From Kineococcus rhizosphaerae (lineage in GTDB: Bacteria > Actinomycetota > Actinomycetes > Actinomycetales > Kineococcaceae): a DNA stretch of 64,000 nucleotides. The notes beneath the pieces are model-generated. The model saw only the letters and a program-made list of their open reading frames with translations, was not told where the DNA came from and ran no database searches. The DNA lies in assembly GCF_003002055.1 (NCBI RefSeq), contig NZ_PVZF01000005.1, positions 1 to 64,000 of the forward strand, given 5' to 3'. Each line of letters begins with the position of its first letter. Positions within the stretch are counted from its first letter, which is position 1. A program made the translations under genes and the position numbers. This document shows, in pieces, positions 16,845 through 26,967 of this stretch.

Positions 16845-19800
16845 ATGGGGGATGCGAGCTCGACCCGTCCCGGGCGCGGCACGACGCTGCCCCCCGGGGA
16901 GGTGAGTCTGGTCCCCGCACCGACCGTCTCCCGGCTGAGCGTGGAGACCGTCGAGCCCCCGTGGACGGTCCTGCGCGAGCTCGGCCGCGGCGCCGGGTCG
17001 GTCGTCCACCTCGCCGTGCGCGGCGACCGGGAGTACGCCCTCAAGCGCCAGCGGCCCGGTCCGCCCGGCGCTGCCCCGCCGGACCCCTCCGAGGGCGAGC
17101 GCACCCTGCGCCGCGAGGCGGCGCTGCTGGCCAGCGTCCACCACCCGGGGCTCACCCGGGTGCACGCGGTGACCGAGGTCGAGGGCCGGCTCGCGATCGT
17201 CATGGACGCCCACGACGGCACCTCGCTGGCCGACCTGCTGCACTCCCCGGCCGGCCCCGCCGCGGACCCCTCCGAGGTCCCCACGGGCCCGCTGCCGGTG
17301 GCCACGACCCTGCGGCTGGTCGTCGACGTCTGCGACGCGCTGCACGCGCTGCACCTCAACGGCCTCGTGCACCGCGACGTGAAGCCGTCGAACGTGCTGC
17401 TCACCCGGGCGGGCCGGGGCGTGCTGGTCGACCTCGGCGTGGCGCACCTGGAGACGGGCAGCCCCACCGGGCCGCCGGCGCACCCCGACGAGCCCGGACG
17501 GCGGCACGCCGACCCGCGCGGCACCGGCGGCGACGGCTCGGACGCCGAGACCGGGGCCCTGCTGTACCGCTCCCCCGAGCAGGCGGGGGTCGTGCGCAGC
17601 CCCGTGGACCACCGCTCCGACCTGTACTCGGTGGGCGCGGTCCTCCTGGAGTGCCTGACCGGACGCACCCCCGTCACCGGCGCCGACGCCGCGCAGGTCC
17701 GCCGCCGGCTCGCGCGGCTGGCGCCCCTGGACCCGCGGACCCTGGGCCCGGACGTGCCCGCGGCCCTGGGCGGACTGCTGCGCCGGCTCCTGCTGCCGGA
17801 CCCGCAGGAGCGCCCCGACGACGCCGGTGCCGTGGCGGACGAGCTGGCCCGGATCGCCGCCGACACCTCCCCCGACGTCGCGCTGGGACGGCGCAGCTGG
17901 ACCAGCCCGACCGACGGGCCGCTGCTGGAGCGCGGTCGACAGAGCGCCCTGCTGGACGCCGCCTGGGACAACGCCGGCGCCGGCGCGGGAGGTGTCGTCG
18001 TCGTGCGCGGAGCCGCGGGGACGGGACGCTCGGCCCTCGTCGAGCGGTTGCGGCGCAAGGTCCTGGCCCAGGGGGCGGCGGCGGTCGTGCTGGACACCAC
18101 CCGGTCCCCGAGCGCGCCGCTGAGCGCGCTGCGCCGGGCCATGACCACGGCCGGCCTCACCGCGACCGGCCCGGGCACCGCCGAGGCGCCCGCGGCGCAG
18201 AGCGGGACGGCCGTCCTCGACCGGGAGGACCTGGACGACCCCCGCCCGCAGGCCCTGGCCGAGGAGCTGCTGCAGCACGCGGCGCGCACCGGTCCCCTGC
18301 TCGTCGTCCTCGACGACACCGAGCACGCCGACGCCTCGACCCTGGCCGTCGTGCGCTGGGTGGCGGGCGAGTGCGCGGACCTGCCGCTGCTCGTCGTGCT
18401 GGTCGACCGGCCCCGCTCCGGCACCGACGACGACGACGCGATCCCCGGCTTCGAGACCGCGCGCGCCGTCGTGCTGGAGGTGCCCGCCCTGTCCGACGCC
18501 GCGGCCCGCGCCGTCGTGCGCCGCCGGTTGCCGGGCGCCGTGGTGACCGACTCGGTCGCCACGGCCCTGGTCTCGCGCGCGGCGGGCAACCCCGGCGCGC
18601 TGCTGACGTTGCTGACGACGCTGCTCGACGCCGGCGGACTGCTGCCCGACTGGGGCCACTGGCGCCTGGAACACGCTGCGCTGGAAGCGGTTCCCGTCGC
18701 ACCGCGGCTGCTGACGGCGCTGCTGCGCCGGCTGGACGAACTGCCGGCGGGACACCGCGACGTGCTGCGGCTGGCCGCGGCGTGCGGACGCTCGGTCGAC
18801 GACCACCTCGTGCTGCGCGCCGCGGGCCCGCGCGTGGACGCCGACGCCGTCCACGCCGGGCTCGCCTCCGGGGTCGCCGCCCGGTTGCTGCGGGCCCTGC
18901 CCGGGGGCCGACACGAGTTCCTGCACCAGCAGGTCGTCGACGCCGTCCTGGAGGGCGTCGAGGAGGGCGAGCGCCGTGCCCTGCACGCCCGGCTGGCCCG
19001 CGTCCTGCGCGCCGGTCCCCGGGCCCGCGGGGAGGGCACCGACCGGGACGCGCTGTTCGCGTGCGCGCACCAGCACCTGCGCGCCGGGGACGCGGTCACC
19101 CCCTCCGAGGTCGTCGACGCGTGCGCGGCCGCGGGCGTGGAGGCGGCCCGCCAGTTCGCCTCCGACAGCGCCGTCACGCTGCTGTCGCAGGCGGTCCGGA
19201 CGGCCGACGGGGCCGGTCTGGCCCTGGACCCCCGGCTGCGGCGGCTGCTGGCCGCGTGCCTGGCCCGGCAGGGCCGCCACGCCGACGCCCGCACCCACCT
19301 GGACCACCTGGTCCGCACGGCGCAGGACCCCGTCGAACGCGCCGTCGCGCTCGGCGAGGTCGCCGTGCTGCACCGGCACGAACGGACGCCGCGGGCACCG
19401 GACCGCACCTCCCGCGCCGCGGCCGAGGGGTTGCGGACCCTCGGGGCCCCCCGGCCCACGGGCACGACCGGCTGGTGGACGTTCGCGCTGGCCTCGCTGC
19501 TGGTCCTGGCCGGGTCCGTCCTGGCCCGCGGCCACCGGCGCGCCAGCCGGCACCGGCTGGACTCCCCGCGCGAGGTGGAGCGGGCGACCCTGGAGGGCGC
19601 GCACGCCGTCCTGCTGCGGGAGGCCGCCGCCGCGGACCTGCAGACGGGGCGGGCGGTGGTGGCAACCCCCACCGCGGTGGCGGCGTGGGCGCACGCGCTG
19701 CGGGCGCGCCGGCCCGACCTGGCCCGCGACGCCCGGCGGACCGTGCGCGCGGCCCTGGACCAGGCCCTGACCGGACGGCTCACGGTCCTGCCGGTCCGGC

Positions 19801-22451
19801 TGCCCGGCAGCGCCGACCTCGTGGGGCTGCCGCTGACGCCCCCGACCCCCCGCGCCGGTGAGGGCGACCCGACCCTGGTGGCCTCGCTGCGGCTGGCGGA
19901 GGGGTTGCGCCGGTTGCGGGCCGGCGGGACGTGGCGGGCCGTGGCCGACGTGCTGGAGGCCGACGGGCAGTGGCTCGACCTGCCGGCCTACGTCCTCGGC
20001 ACGCAGGCCGTGGTGCTGGAACGGCTGGCCGCGGGGCACCTGGGGACCGCCGCGGCCTGGCAGGCCCGGGCCCTGCGGCGGGTGCCCGAGGGGGCGCCCG
20101 TGCCGGCCGGGCTCGAGCTCGTGCGGGTCGCCGTCCTGGGGGCCAAGGGGCGCCCCGGGGAGGCCGGTGACCTGCTGGAGGCCCTGCGGCGCGACGTGGC
20201 CGGCGAGGCGGTGCAGAACCCGGCGGGCGAGGCCACGAGCGGTGCCACGGACGGCGCGGAGGGGGTCTCGCCCCTGCACGAGCTGCAGCTGCAGCTCGTG
20301 ACGACCGACTGGCTCCTGCAGCAGGGCGACCTGTCCGAGCGGTTCGACCGCGTCGGCGAGCAGGTCCTGCGGCTGGTCCGTGGTTCCCGGCTGCGCGGGG
20401 CGTCCGAGGTCCGCTGGGTGCTGACCCTCGTGCTGCGCGGCCGGCTGACCCGCGCCGCGCAGCTGGAACGGGCCGGCGGCGCCCTGGCCGGGCAGGAGCG
20501 CCAGCTCACGGAGCTGCTGCGCGCCCTCGGTCGGCGCCGGGGCAGCGCCGTGCAGGACGCCCTCGTCGACGTGGCCCGCGCCGAGGTCGCGCACCGCCTG
20601 GGCCGCCCGCGGCGCGCGGCGCGGCTGCTGCGCCGGGTCGAGGTCCGCTGCGCCCACCTCGACGCGCCGCTGGTGGACCACCACGTCCTGCAGCTGCGCG
20701 CCGAGGTGGTCGAGCGGGCCGGGTCCCGGCCGGACGCGGACCGCATGCGGTGGATGGCCACCGCCCTGGCCGAGAAGCACGGCTGGGTGGGCCTCGTCCA
20801 GCGCGGACGCGCGGGCCTGCCGCCCGGGGCACCCGCCGCGGGCGCCGTCCGCGGCCCCTGGACGCCCGCCCCGGGCCGCCGGCGTCGGCTGCTGTCGGCC
20901 ATGCGCGACGTGGGGCACGCCGCGCAGGTCCTGGACCCGCAGGACGTGGTCCGCCTGGCCCTCGACCAGGCGTGCGAGGTGCTCGGCGCCGACCGGGCCG
21001 TCCTGGCCGTCCGGGACGACCAGGACGAGCTCGTCGTGTTCGCCGGCCGGACCCGCTCGGGCACCGACCTGCCGCAGGGTGCCCCCGTCGACCCCGCCGT
21101 CGACCCCGCGGCCGACCGGGCCGCTCGCACCGGCCGGCCCGTCGTGCGCGGCGCCCTCGGCTCCGCCTTCGACACCGGCCCCGAGCCCGCGCCCGACGCG
21201 CAGCACCACGGGGAGGCGGCCCGCAGCGTGGTCGCCGTCCCCCTGCTGGTCCGGGGCCGGCGCACGGGGGTGCTGTGGGCCGTCAGCAGCATGGCCCAGG
21301 GGGTCTTCGGTCGCGGGGACGTGGAGCTGCTGCAGCTCATCGCGGGGCAGGTCGCGGCGTCCCTGGAGACGGCGCGCGCGGCCCGGCTGGAGATCGAGGT
21401 GCACGGCGCGCAGCGCGAGCGCGACCTGGCCGAGGCCGTCCGCCGGGTCACCGAGGAGGTCTCCGGCAGCCTGGACCTGGCCACCGTCCGGCGCCGGCTG
21501 CTGCGCTCGGCCATCGCCGAGCTCGGTGCGCGACGGGGGGCCCTGGTACCGGTCGCGGGACGCCCGGGCGTGGACGCGGACCCGCCGGCCCTCGTCGTGG
21601 CGGCCGGGGCCCCGAGCGTGCGCGAGGTCGCTTGGAGCCGCGACTGGCAGGGCGAGCCCGACTGCGTGCGCCTCCTGGAGAGCGCCTCGGCCACCCACGG
21701 CGACGGTGCGCTGCCGACCCGGCTGGGCGGGCTGCTCGACCTGGCCGGGGCCCGGGGCCCGGTCGCCGACGAGGGCGAGCAGTGGCTCGTCGTGCCCCTG
21801 AAGGACCGGACGGGTCTGGTGGCCGAGGCGCTGGTGCTCTCCGGTGGCGGCGACGGGCCGGCGTCGCGGTCCCACGTGGCGCAGGCCCTGGCCGCTCCCG
21901 CGGCGATCGGCCTGGAGAACGCCCGGCTGTTCGCCCAGGTCGAGCACCTGGCCCGCACGGACTCCCTGACCGGCGTCGCCACCCGGGGCCACCTGCTGCG
22001 CCTGGGCGAGCAGCGGGTGAGCCGGGCGGCGGGGCGCGACGTCGCGGTGATCATGGTGGACGTCGACCACTTCAAGTCCGTCAACGACACCTACGGCCAC
22101 GCCGCGGGGGACGAGGTGCTGACGGCGGTGGCGCGCCGGCTGCAGCACGAGACCCGCGAGTCCGACGTCCTGGGCCGCTACGGCGGCGAGGAGTTCGCCC
22201 TCGTCGTGACCAGTCCCGACCCCGAGGAGGGTCGCGGGCCGCTGGACGCACGGGAGGTGGCCGAACGGCTGCGGCTGGGCGTGCGCCGCACCCCGGTGGG
22301 CGTGCGCGGCGCGCAGCTGCAGGTCACCGTCAGCGTCGGGGTGGCGCTCCTGCGCGAGGGCGAGCAGCTGTCCGACGTCCTCGCGCGCGCCGACGCCGCG
22401 CTCTACCGGGCCAAGGAGTCCGGCCGCGACGTCGTCGCCGTGGACCCCTGA
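16845..22451 (+). CDS. giant Ser/Thr kinase - ATPase - GAF - GAF - GGDEF signalling protein
   Basis: An 1868-residue protein. Residues about 41-320: a protein kinase with intact catalytic residues (Lys67; HRDVKPSN with Asp178; DLG at 196-198; SPE at 243-245). About 360-640: an AAA/STAND-like ATPase with Walker A GAAGTGRS, where Arg395 replaces the usual Lys, and Walker B LLVVLDD. About 650-1330: an all-helical, TPR-like region with one hydrophobic stretch near 876-895. About 1350-1500 and 1540-1690: two GAF domains. About 1700-1868: GGDEF with active site GGEEF (1780-1784) and RxxD inhibitory site (RESD). It resembles HstK-type kinase-ATPase-GAF proteins, with a cyclase replacing the histidine kinase. 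Ribosome-binding site GAGGAAA. Confidence 0.9.
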   Translation: MGDASSTRPGRGTTLPPGEVSLVPAPTVSRLSVETVEPPWTVLRELGRGAGSVVHLAVRGDREYALKRQRPGPPGAAPPDPSEGERTLRREAALLASVHHPGLTRVHAVTEVEGRLAIVMDAHDGTSLADLLHSPAGPAADPSEVPTGPLPVATTLRLVVDVCDALHALHLNGLVHRDVKPSNVLLTRAGRGVLVDLGVAHLETGSPTGPPAHPDEPGRRHADPRGTGGDGSDAETGALLYRSPEQAGVVRSPVDHRSDLYSVGAVLLECLTGRTPVTGADAAQVRRRLARLAPLDPRTLGPDVPAALGGLLRRLLLPDPQERPDDAGAVADELARIAADTSPDVALGRRSWTSPTDGPLLERGRQSALLDAAWDNAGAGAGGVVVVRGAAGTGRSALVERLRRKVLAQGAAAVVLDTTRSPSAPLSALRRAMTTAGLTATGPGTAEAPAAQSGTAVLDREDLDDPRPQALAEELLQHAARTGPLLVVLDDTEHADASTLAVVRWVAGECADLPLLVVLVDRPRSGTDDDDAIPGFETARAVVLEVPALSDAAARAVVRRRLPGAVVTDSVATALVSRAAGNPGALLTLLTTLLDAGGLLPDWGHWRLEHAALEAVPVAPRLLTALLRRLDELPAGHRDVLRLAAACGRSVDDHLVLRAAGPRVDADAVHAGLASGVAARLLRALPGGRHEFLHQQVVDAVLEGVEEGERRALHARLARVLRAGPRARGEGTDRDALFACAHQHLRAGDAVTPSEVVDACAAAGVEAARQFASDSAVTLLSQAVRTADGAGLALDPRLRRLLAACLARQGRHADARTHLDHLVRTAQDPVERAVALGEVAVLHRHERTPRAPDRTSRAAAEGLRTLGAPRPTGTTGWWTFALASLLVLAGSVLARGHRRASRHRLDSPREVERATLEGAHAVLLREAAAADLQTGRAVVATPTAVAAWAHALRARRPDLARDARRTVRAALDQALTGRLTVLPVRLPGSADLVGLPLTPPTPRAGEGDPTLVASLRLAEGLRRLRAGGTWRAVADVLEADGQWLDLPAYVLGTQAVVLERLAAGHLGTAAAWQARALRRVPEGAPVPAGLELVRVAVLGAKGRPGEAGDLLEALRRDVAGEAVQNPAGEATSGATDGAEGVSPLHELQLQLVTTDWLLQQGDLSERFDRVGEQVLRLVRGSRLRGASEVRWVLTLVLRGRLTRAAQLERAGGALAGQERQLTELLRALGRRRGSAVQDALVDVARAEVAHRLGRPRRAARLLRRVEVRCAHLDAPLVDHHVLQLRAEVVERAGSRPDADRMRWMATALAEKHGWVGLVQRGRAGLPPGAPAAGAVRGPWTPAPGRRRRLLSAMRDVGHAAQVLDPQDVVRLALDQACEVLGADRAVLAVRDDQDELVVFAGRTRSGTDLPQGAPVDPAVDPAADRAARTGRPVVRGALGSAFDTGPEPAPDAQHHGEAARSVVAVPLLVRGRRTGVLWAVSSMAQGVFGRGDVELLQLIAGQVAASLETARAARLEIEVHGAQRERDLAEAVRRVTEEVSGSLDLATVRRRLLRSAIAELGARRGALVPVAGRPGVDADPPALVVAAGAPSVREVAWSRDWQGEPDCVRLLESASATHGDGALPTRLGGLLDLAGARGPVADEGEQWLVVPLKDRTGLVAEALVLSGGGDGPASRSHVAQALAAPAAIGLENARLFAQVEHLARTDSLTGVATRGHLLRLGEQRVSRAAGRDVAVIMVDVDHFKSVNDTYGHAAGDEVLTAVARRLQHETRESDVLGRYGGEEFALVVTSPDPEEGRGPLDAREVAERLRLGVRRTPVGVRGAQLQVTVSVGVALLREGEQLSDVLARADAALYRAKESGRDVVAVDP

Positions 22452-22474
22452 CCCCTTTCCCACCACCCCTCGTC

Positions 22475-22539
22475 CCGCCGGAGGCACACCTTCCGCCCTG
22501 ATCCGGCGCGATCCGGGGCGGGAGGTGTGCCCCCGGCGG
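22475..22539. terminator. bidirectional terminator, 24-bp stem
   Basis: Arms at 22475-22498 and 22516-22539 pair over 24 positions with two imperfect pairs (cores GGCACACCT and AGGTGTGCC), loop of 17 nt. It separates the convergent kinase-GGDEF and VKOR genes. Confidence 0.85.
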
Positions 22540-22549
22540 GGACGGGGCG

Positions 22550-23233
22550 TCAGAGGAGGGTCTGCCAGTAGGACCAGAACTTCGTGCCGACCATCGCGAC
22601 GACGGCGAGGTAGCTCAGCACGACGAGCAGCGCGCGGTAGTCGACGACGACGCGGGCCGCGCCGCGCAGCCCTCTCGGCACGGGGATCAGCCCGCGGTCG
22701 AGGCCGTCGGCGACGTGCGTCCAGAAGGTCGGGATGACCACGGCCCACACGACCATGCAGTACGGGCACAGGGCGTGGATCCAGTACAGGCTCTGGCTGA
22801 TGAGCCAGCCGACGAAGACCGCCCCGAGGGTGATGCCGACGAGGTAGCCGCGCTCGACCCAGCGGGGCAGCGCGACGCGCGAGAGCACCAGCACCCCGAG
22901 GAAGACCGAGACCGCGAAGGCCGCGATGCCGATGAGCGGGTTCGGGAACCCGAACACCCGCGCCTGCTCGGTCACCATGACGTTGCCGCAGCTGATGATG
23001 GGGTTGAGGCTGCAGCTGGGGACGTAGCCCGGGTCCTCGGCCAGCTTGATGCGCTCGACGGTGAGGGTGAAGGCGGCGACGAAGCCGAGGATCCCGCCGA
23101 TGACGAGCAGCAGGCCCCTGGTCCGGGGGGCGACGGGGAGGGCCGACAGGTGCCCCTGCGGGGTCCCGTCGAACGCCTCGTCGAACGCCTCGTCGTCGAC
23201 GTCCCCGCCGATCCGGTCGGTCGTGCCCGCCAT
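22550..23233 (-). CDS. vitamin K epoxide reductase family protein (VKOR)
   Basis: A 227-residue, four- to five-helix membrane protein. The redox pair CPYC sits in HALCPYCMVVWAV, and the loop cysteines are in PSCSLNPIISCGNVM, as in bacterial VKOR. In actinobacteria this enzyme uses menaquinone to reoxidise a DsbA-like protein, making disulfides outside the membrane. The N-terminal 35 residues are acidic and cytoplasmic. No DsbA gene is nearby. Confidence 0.95.
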   Translation of the reverse strand: MAGTTDRIGGDVDDEAFDEAFDGTPQGHLSALPVAPRTRGLLLVIGGILGFVAAFTLTVERIKLAEDPGYVPSCSLNPIISCGNVMVTEQARVFGFPNPLIGIAAFAVSVFLGVLVLSRVALPRWVERGYLVGITLGAVFVGWLISQSLYWIHALCPYCMVVWAVVIPTFWTHVADGLDRGLIPVPRGLRGAARVVVDYRALLVVLSYLAVVAMVGTKFWSYWQTLL

Positions 23234-23344
23234 GTCTGGATCCTCCCTCGTCCGCGTGCTCGCTCACAGCATCCTCGACGGCGCTGGGCGTGACCTGAAC
23301 GGGTCGATGGTCCCCGCGTCCGGGGTCGCGGCCGCCCCGGGCGG

Positions 23345-23350
23345 TAGGTT
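23345..23350 (+). promoter_or_regulatory. -10 box of a leaderless promoter (hisN)
   Basis: TAGGTT, 6 nt, then GTG 23357; no Shine-Dalgarno sequence. Confidence 0.55.
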
Positions 23351-23356
23351 CACCGC

Positions 23357-24184
23357 GTGCCCTCCCCCAGCTGGTCCCCGCCCGCGCCGCCTTCCGGGCG
23401 CCCCCGCTACGACGACGACCTGCGCCTGGCGCACGTCATCGCCGACCAGGTCGACGGGCTGACGACGGACCGCTTCAAGGCGCTGGACCTGCAGGTGGAG
23501 ACCAAGCCGGACCTGACGCCCGTCAGCGACGCCGACCGCACGGCGGAGGAGCTCATCCGCAGCCAGCTCAAGCGCACCCGCCCGCGCGACGCGGTGCTCG
23601 GCGAGGAGTTCGGCCTGGTGGGCCACGGGTCGCGGCAGTGGGTCGTCGACCCGATCGACGGGACGAAGAACTTCGTGCGCGGGGTCCCGGTCTGGGCCAC
23701 GCTCATCGCGCTGCTGGAGGACGGCGAACCGGTCGTCGGCCTCGTCTCGGCGCCGGCGCTGGGCCGGCGCTGGTGGGCGGCGACGGGCTCGGGGGCCTGG
23801 ACGGGCCGCAGCCTGTCGTCGGCGACGCGGATCTCGGTGAGCTCGGTCGCGGCCCTGGCCGACGCCTCGTTCGCGTACTCCTCGCTCACCGGCTGGGAGG
23901 AGTCGGACTCGCTCGACGGCTTCCTGGGGCTGACGCGCGCAGTGTGGCGCACCCGCGGGTACGGCGACTTCTGGTCCTACATGCTGCTGGCCGAGGGTGC
24001 GGTCGACGTGGCCGCCGAGCCGGAGCTGGCGCTGCACGACATGGCGGCCCTCGTGCCCATCGTGACCGAGGCCGGGGGCCGGTTCACCTCCCGCGCCGGG
24101 GTCGACGGCCCGCACGGCGGGAACGCGGTCGCGACGAACGGGCTGCTGCACGAGGCGGCCCTGGAGTTCCTGGGGCGCGAGTGA
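23357..24184 (+). CDS. hisN: histidinol-phosphatase of the inositol-monophosphatase family
   Basis: A 275-residue Mg-dependent phosphatase. Metal-site motifs are present: GEEFG (Glu), [15 protein letters not shown] (the DPIDGT signature) and [10 protein letters not shown] (the late Asp). The form [17 protein letters not shown] at the N-terminus and the [12 protein letters not shown] stretch fit actinobacterial HisN, which removes phosphate from histidinol phosphate in histidine synthesis. A general inositol phosphatase is the alternative. The next gene starts within the stop (GTGA). Confidence 0.88.
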   Translation: MPSPSWSPPAPPSGRPRYDDDLRLAHVIADQVDGLTTDRFKALDLQVETKPDLTPVSDADRTAEELIRSQLKRTRPRDAVLGEEFGLVGHGSRQWVVDPIDGTKNFVRGVPVWATLIALLEDGEPVVGLVSAPALGRRWWAATGSGAWTGRSLSSATRISVSSVAALADASFAYSSLTGWEESDSLDGFLGLTRAVWRTRGYGDFWSYMLLAEGAVDVAAEPELALHDMAALVPIVTEAGGRFTSRAGVDGPHGGNAVATNGLLHEAALEFLGRE

Positions 24185-24957
24185 GCCCCGCCGTCGTCGT
24201 GGACCCGCGCGCGCGCCGCCTGCTGGTCTGGGAGGTCGTCGCCGTCTTCGCCGTCTCCCTGGGGATGAGCGGGGTCCGCGCGCTGGTGCAGTTCGTCGGG
24301 ATCCTCACGGCGCCGGTGGCCATCAACGCGCAGACCTCGACGGTCCTGGGCAGCTACGCCCCGGACCGGCCGTGGCTGGACCTGGCGCTGCAGCTCGTGG
24401 CGATCGCCTCCGGGCTGGCGCCGGTGTTCCTCGTGGGCTACCTGATGGCCCGCGGCGGGGAGTCGCTGCGCACGCTCGGCTTCGACGGGAAGCGGCTGGG
24501 GCGCAACGTGCTCGCCGGGCTGGGGCTGGCCGCGGTGATCGGGGGTTGCGGGCTCGCGCTGTACCTGGGGGCCCGGACGGCGGGGCTGAACACGAACGTG
24601 GCCGCCTCGACGCTGCCGGACACGTGGTGGGCGGTCCCGGTCTCGGTGATGGCCGCGGCCGAGAACGGGGTCCTGGAGGAGGTCCTCGTCGCGGGGTACC
24701 TGCTGCACCGGTTGTCGCAGCTGGGGTTCCGCTGGTTCCCGGCGCTGCTGGTCAGCGCGCTGCTGCGGGGCTCGTACCACCTGTACCAGGGCGTCGGGGG
24801 GTTCGTCGGGAACGTGGCGATGGGGCTGGTCTTCGGCTGGGTGTACCAGCGCTGGGGCCGCACGACGCCGCTCGTGGTCGCGCACACGGCCATCGACGTC
24901 GTCGCCTTCGTCGGGTACGCCGCCCTGGTCGGGAAGGTGTCCTGGCTGCCCGGGTGA
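24181..24957 (+). CDS. CPBP family intramembrane metalloprotease
   Basis: A 258-residue membrane protein with about seven helices and the CPBP/Abi signature: [15 protein letters not shown] (the EExxxR region, here with Ala-Gly-Tyr following), [13 protein letters not shown] and VAHTAIDVV, which supply the glutamates and histidines of the metal site. Relatives process prenylated or other membrane proteins. The usual Arg after EExxx is not evident, so activity is not certain. Translationally coupled to hisN. Confidence 0.87.
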   Translation: MSPAVVVDPRARRLLVWEVVAVFAVSLGMSGVRALVQFVGILTAPVAINAQTSTVLGSYAPDRPWLDLALQLVAIASGLAPVFLVGYLMARGGESLRTLGFDGKRLGRNVLAGLGLAAVIGGCGLALYLGARTAGLNTNVAASTLPDTWWAVPVSVMAAAENGVLEEVLVAGYLLHRLSQLGFRWFPALLVSALLRGSYHLYQGVGGFVGNVAMGLVFGWVYQRWGRTTPLVVAHTAIDVVAFVGYAALVGKVSWLPG

Positions 24958-25094
24958 GCCGGGCGTGAGGATCCGGTGGGGATCGAGGGGGCCGAGGGCC
25001 CTCGGGCTGCCCCGGGCGCGCACCTGACCTACCGTGGCTGGGGTCCGCAGGACGTCGATGTCCGTACTCGATCCCTGAGGAGTCCCCTCCCTCC

Positions 25095-26174
25095 ATGAGC
25101 TTCTCCCTGAACGTCAGCACGTCCGTGTGGCTCACGATCGGCGTGGCCGTGCTCTCCGCCGCGCTGGCCGCCGGGGTCGGCGAACTCGTCGCCCTCGGCG
25201 TGCGTCGCGCCGGGCGCACCCACGAGATCCTCGCCACCCTGGCCCAGCGCGGCCGGCGGCCCCTGGCGGGGTTCCTCGCGGCGCTGGCCGCGATGGCCTC
25301 CCTCGGCGTCTACACCCAGGAGGCCGCCTGGCGCGGTCCCACGTTCTTCGTGCTGAAGGTGCTCGCCGTCGCCTGCGGGGCCGGGCTCGCGATCGTGGCG
25401 GCGCACGTCGTCCAGGACGTCCTGCTGCTGCGGTACCGGATCGACGTGGCGGACAACCGCCGGCAACGCCAGCGCCGCACGCAGGTGCAGCTCATCAAGC
25501 GGGTCGTCGTCGCGCTGATCGTCGTGGTCGCCGTGGCCGCGGTGCTGCTGACGATCCCGGGCGCGCGCGGCATCGGGACGAGCGTGCTGGCCTCGGCGGG
25601 GTTGCTGTCGGTCGTCGCGGGGCTGGCGGCGCAGACGTCGCTGTCGAACGTGTTCGCGGGGCTGCAGATCGCCTTCACCGACGGCCTGCGCGTCGACGAC
25701 GTCGTGGTCGTCGAGGAGGAGTTCGGCAACGTCGAGGACATCACGCTGACGTACGTGGTGGTCCGGTTGTGGGACCAGCGGCGCATGATCCTGCCCTCGA
25801 CGTACTTCACGACGAAGCCGTTCGCGAACTGGACCCGGAACTCCTCCGAGCTCATCGGTTCCGTCGAGGTCGACGTCGACTGGGACGCCCCCTTCGACGA
25901 GCTGCGCTCCTACGTCGAGGGTTTCGTCGCCGAGCACCCGCTGTGGAACGGGCAGACGTACGCCCTGCAGGTGACCGACGCGAGGAACTCCGTCCTGACC
26001 GTGCGGATCCTGGTCAGCGCGAACTCCGGCGGGGAGCTGTTCGACCTGCGCTGCGCCGTGCGCGAGGAGATCGTCCGCGTCCTGCGCCGCGACCACCCGC
26101 AGGCGCTGCCCGCGGTGCGGCTGGAGACGCCGAGGGTCGCGCACCTGCCCCACCAGCAGAACGCCCGTCCGTGA
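25095..26174 (+). CDS. small-conductance mechanosensitive channel (MscS family)
   Basis: A 359-residue protein with four hydrophobic segments, the last being the Gly/Ala-rich pore helix (SVLASAGLLSVVAGLAAQTSLSNVFAG), followed by the beta domain (DGLRVDDVVVVEEEFGNVEDITL and RMILPSTYFTTKPFANWTRN) and a C-terminal alpha/beta domain. Opens under membrane tension to release solutes. A ribosome-binding site (GAGGAG) precedes the ATG, and a TACCGT box lies upstream near 25031. Confidence 0.94.
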   Translation: MSFSLNVSTSVWLTIGVAVLSAALAAGVGELVALGVRRAGRTHEILATLAQRGRRPLAGFLAALAAMASLGVYTQEAAWRGPTFFVLKVLAVACGAGLAIVAAHVVQDVLLLRYRIDVADNRRQRQRRTQVQLIKRVVVALIVVVAVAAVLLTIPGARGIGTSVLASAGLLSVVAGLAAQTSLSNVFAGLQIAFTDGLRVDDVVVVEEEFGNVEDITLTYVVVRLWDQRRMILPSTYFTTKPFANWTRNSSELIGSVEVDVDWDAPFDELRSYVEGFVAEHPLWNGQTYALQVTDARNSVLTVRILVSANSGGELFDLRCAVREEIVRVLRRDHPQALPAVRLETPRVAHLPHQQNARP

Positions 26175-26280
26175 GGCGGCGGGTGAGGCGGCGGGTGAGC
26201 CCTCGTGTGAGCCAGGTCTCACTCTTCTAGAGGAAGGGCCCGCTCAAGGCGGTACCGGGTGCCGGTCGAAGAACAGGCAC

Positions 26281-26967
26281 GTGCCCGTCACCACCTTGAT
26301 CTCTTCGCTCGGTCTCCTCGCCGCCGGTCTCGGCGTGTTCTGCGGGATCCCCCAGGTCGTCCGCCTCGTCCGGGACCCCGACGCCACCGGCCTGTCCTAC
26401 CCCTCCGCCGTCCTCGGCGCCCTCGCCTCGGCGACCTGGCTCAGCTACGGCGTCGCCCTGCGCGATCCCGCGCAGCTCGTCGCGAACGTGCCCGGGATCG
26501 TCTGCGCGGTCCTCACCGTCGTCCTCGCCGCGAAGCGGCTGGGCCTGCCCCTGCGCACGGCCGCGTACGCGGCCGCGGGGTGGGCGCCGCTCGTCGCGGC
26601 GGCGTTCGCGCTCGGGGGCGTGGTGGTCGTGGGCGTGCTGGGCACGACGGTCTCGCTCGTGAAGATGCTGCCGCAGATCCTCACCGTCGTCCGCCGCGAC
26701 CCCGTGCACGGCCTGGCCCCGGCGACGTTCGTCCTCACGCAGGTCTCGGCGACGCTGTGGACGGCCTACGGCCTGGCGACGGGTCAGTGGTCGGTGGTCG
26801 TGTGCTCGGCGGTCACGGTCGTGCTGGCCGGGATCGTCCTGTCGCGCCGCTGCCCGCCGCTGGCGGTGGCCCGCGCCCTGCACGAGGGCCGCTTCGGCGT
26901 GCCCGGGCAGCTCCTCGTGCGCCCGTTCGTCCTGGCCCGGCGGGCCGGCCTCACGCTGGCGGCCTGA
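26281..26967 (+). CDS. PQ-loop (SWEET-like) membrane protein
   Basis: A 228-residue protein of two PQ-loop triple-helix repeats, with CGIPQVVRLVRDPDATGLSY in the first and KMLPQILTVVRRDPVHGLAP in the second. Each resembles a SemiSWEET half, so this may be a full-length sugar or small-solute transporter; no substrate can be named. The last 35 residues are a cytoplasmic basic tail. The 3' end overlaps the convergent GNAT gene by 17 bp. Confidence 0.87.
   Translation: MPVTTLISSLGLLAAGLGVFCGIPQVVRLVRDPDATGLSYPSAVLGALASATWLSYGVALRDPAQLVANVPGIVCAVLTVVLAAKRLGLPLRTAAYAAAGWAPLVAAAFALGGVVVVGVLGTTVSLVKMLPQILTVVRRDPVHGLAPATFVLTQVSATLWTAYGLATGQWSVVVCSAVTVVLAGIVLSRRCPPLAVARALHEGRFGVPGQLLVRPFVLARRAGLTLAA

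Noticed and set aside
16788-23267. A 2159-codon open frame on the minus strand
   Set aside because: It is the antisense of the kinase-GGDEF gene. The product is Gly/Arg/Pro/His-rich with no domain; such frames arise from GC bias.
26173-26200. GTGAGGCGGCGG repeat after the MscS gene
   Set aside because: Two short units only, no coding or hairpin role; probably chance or minor slippage.
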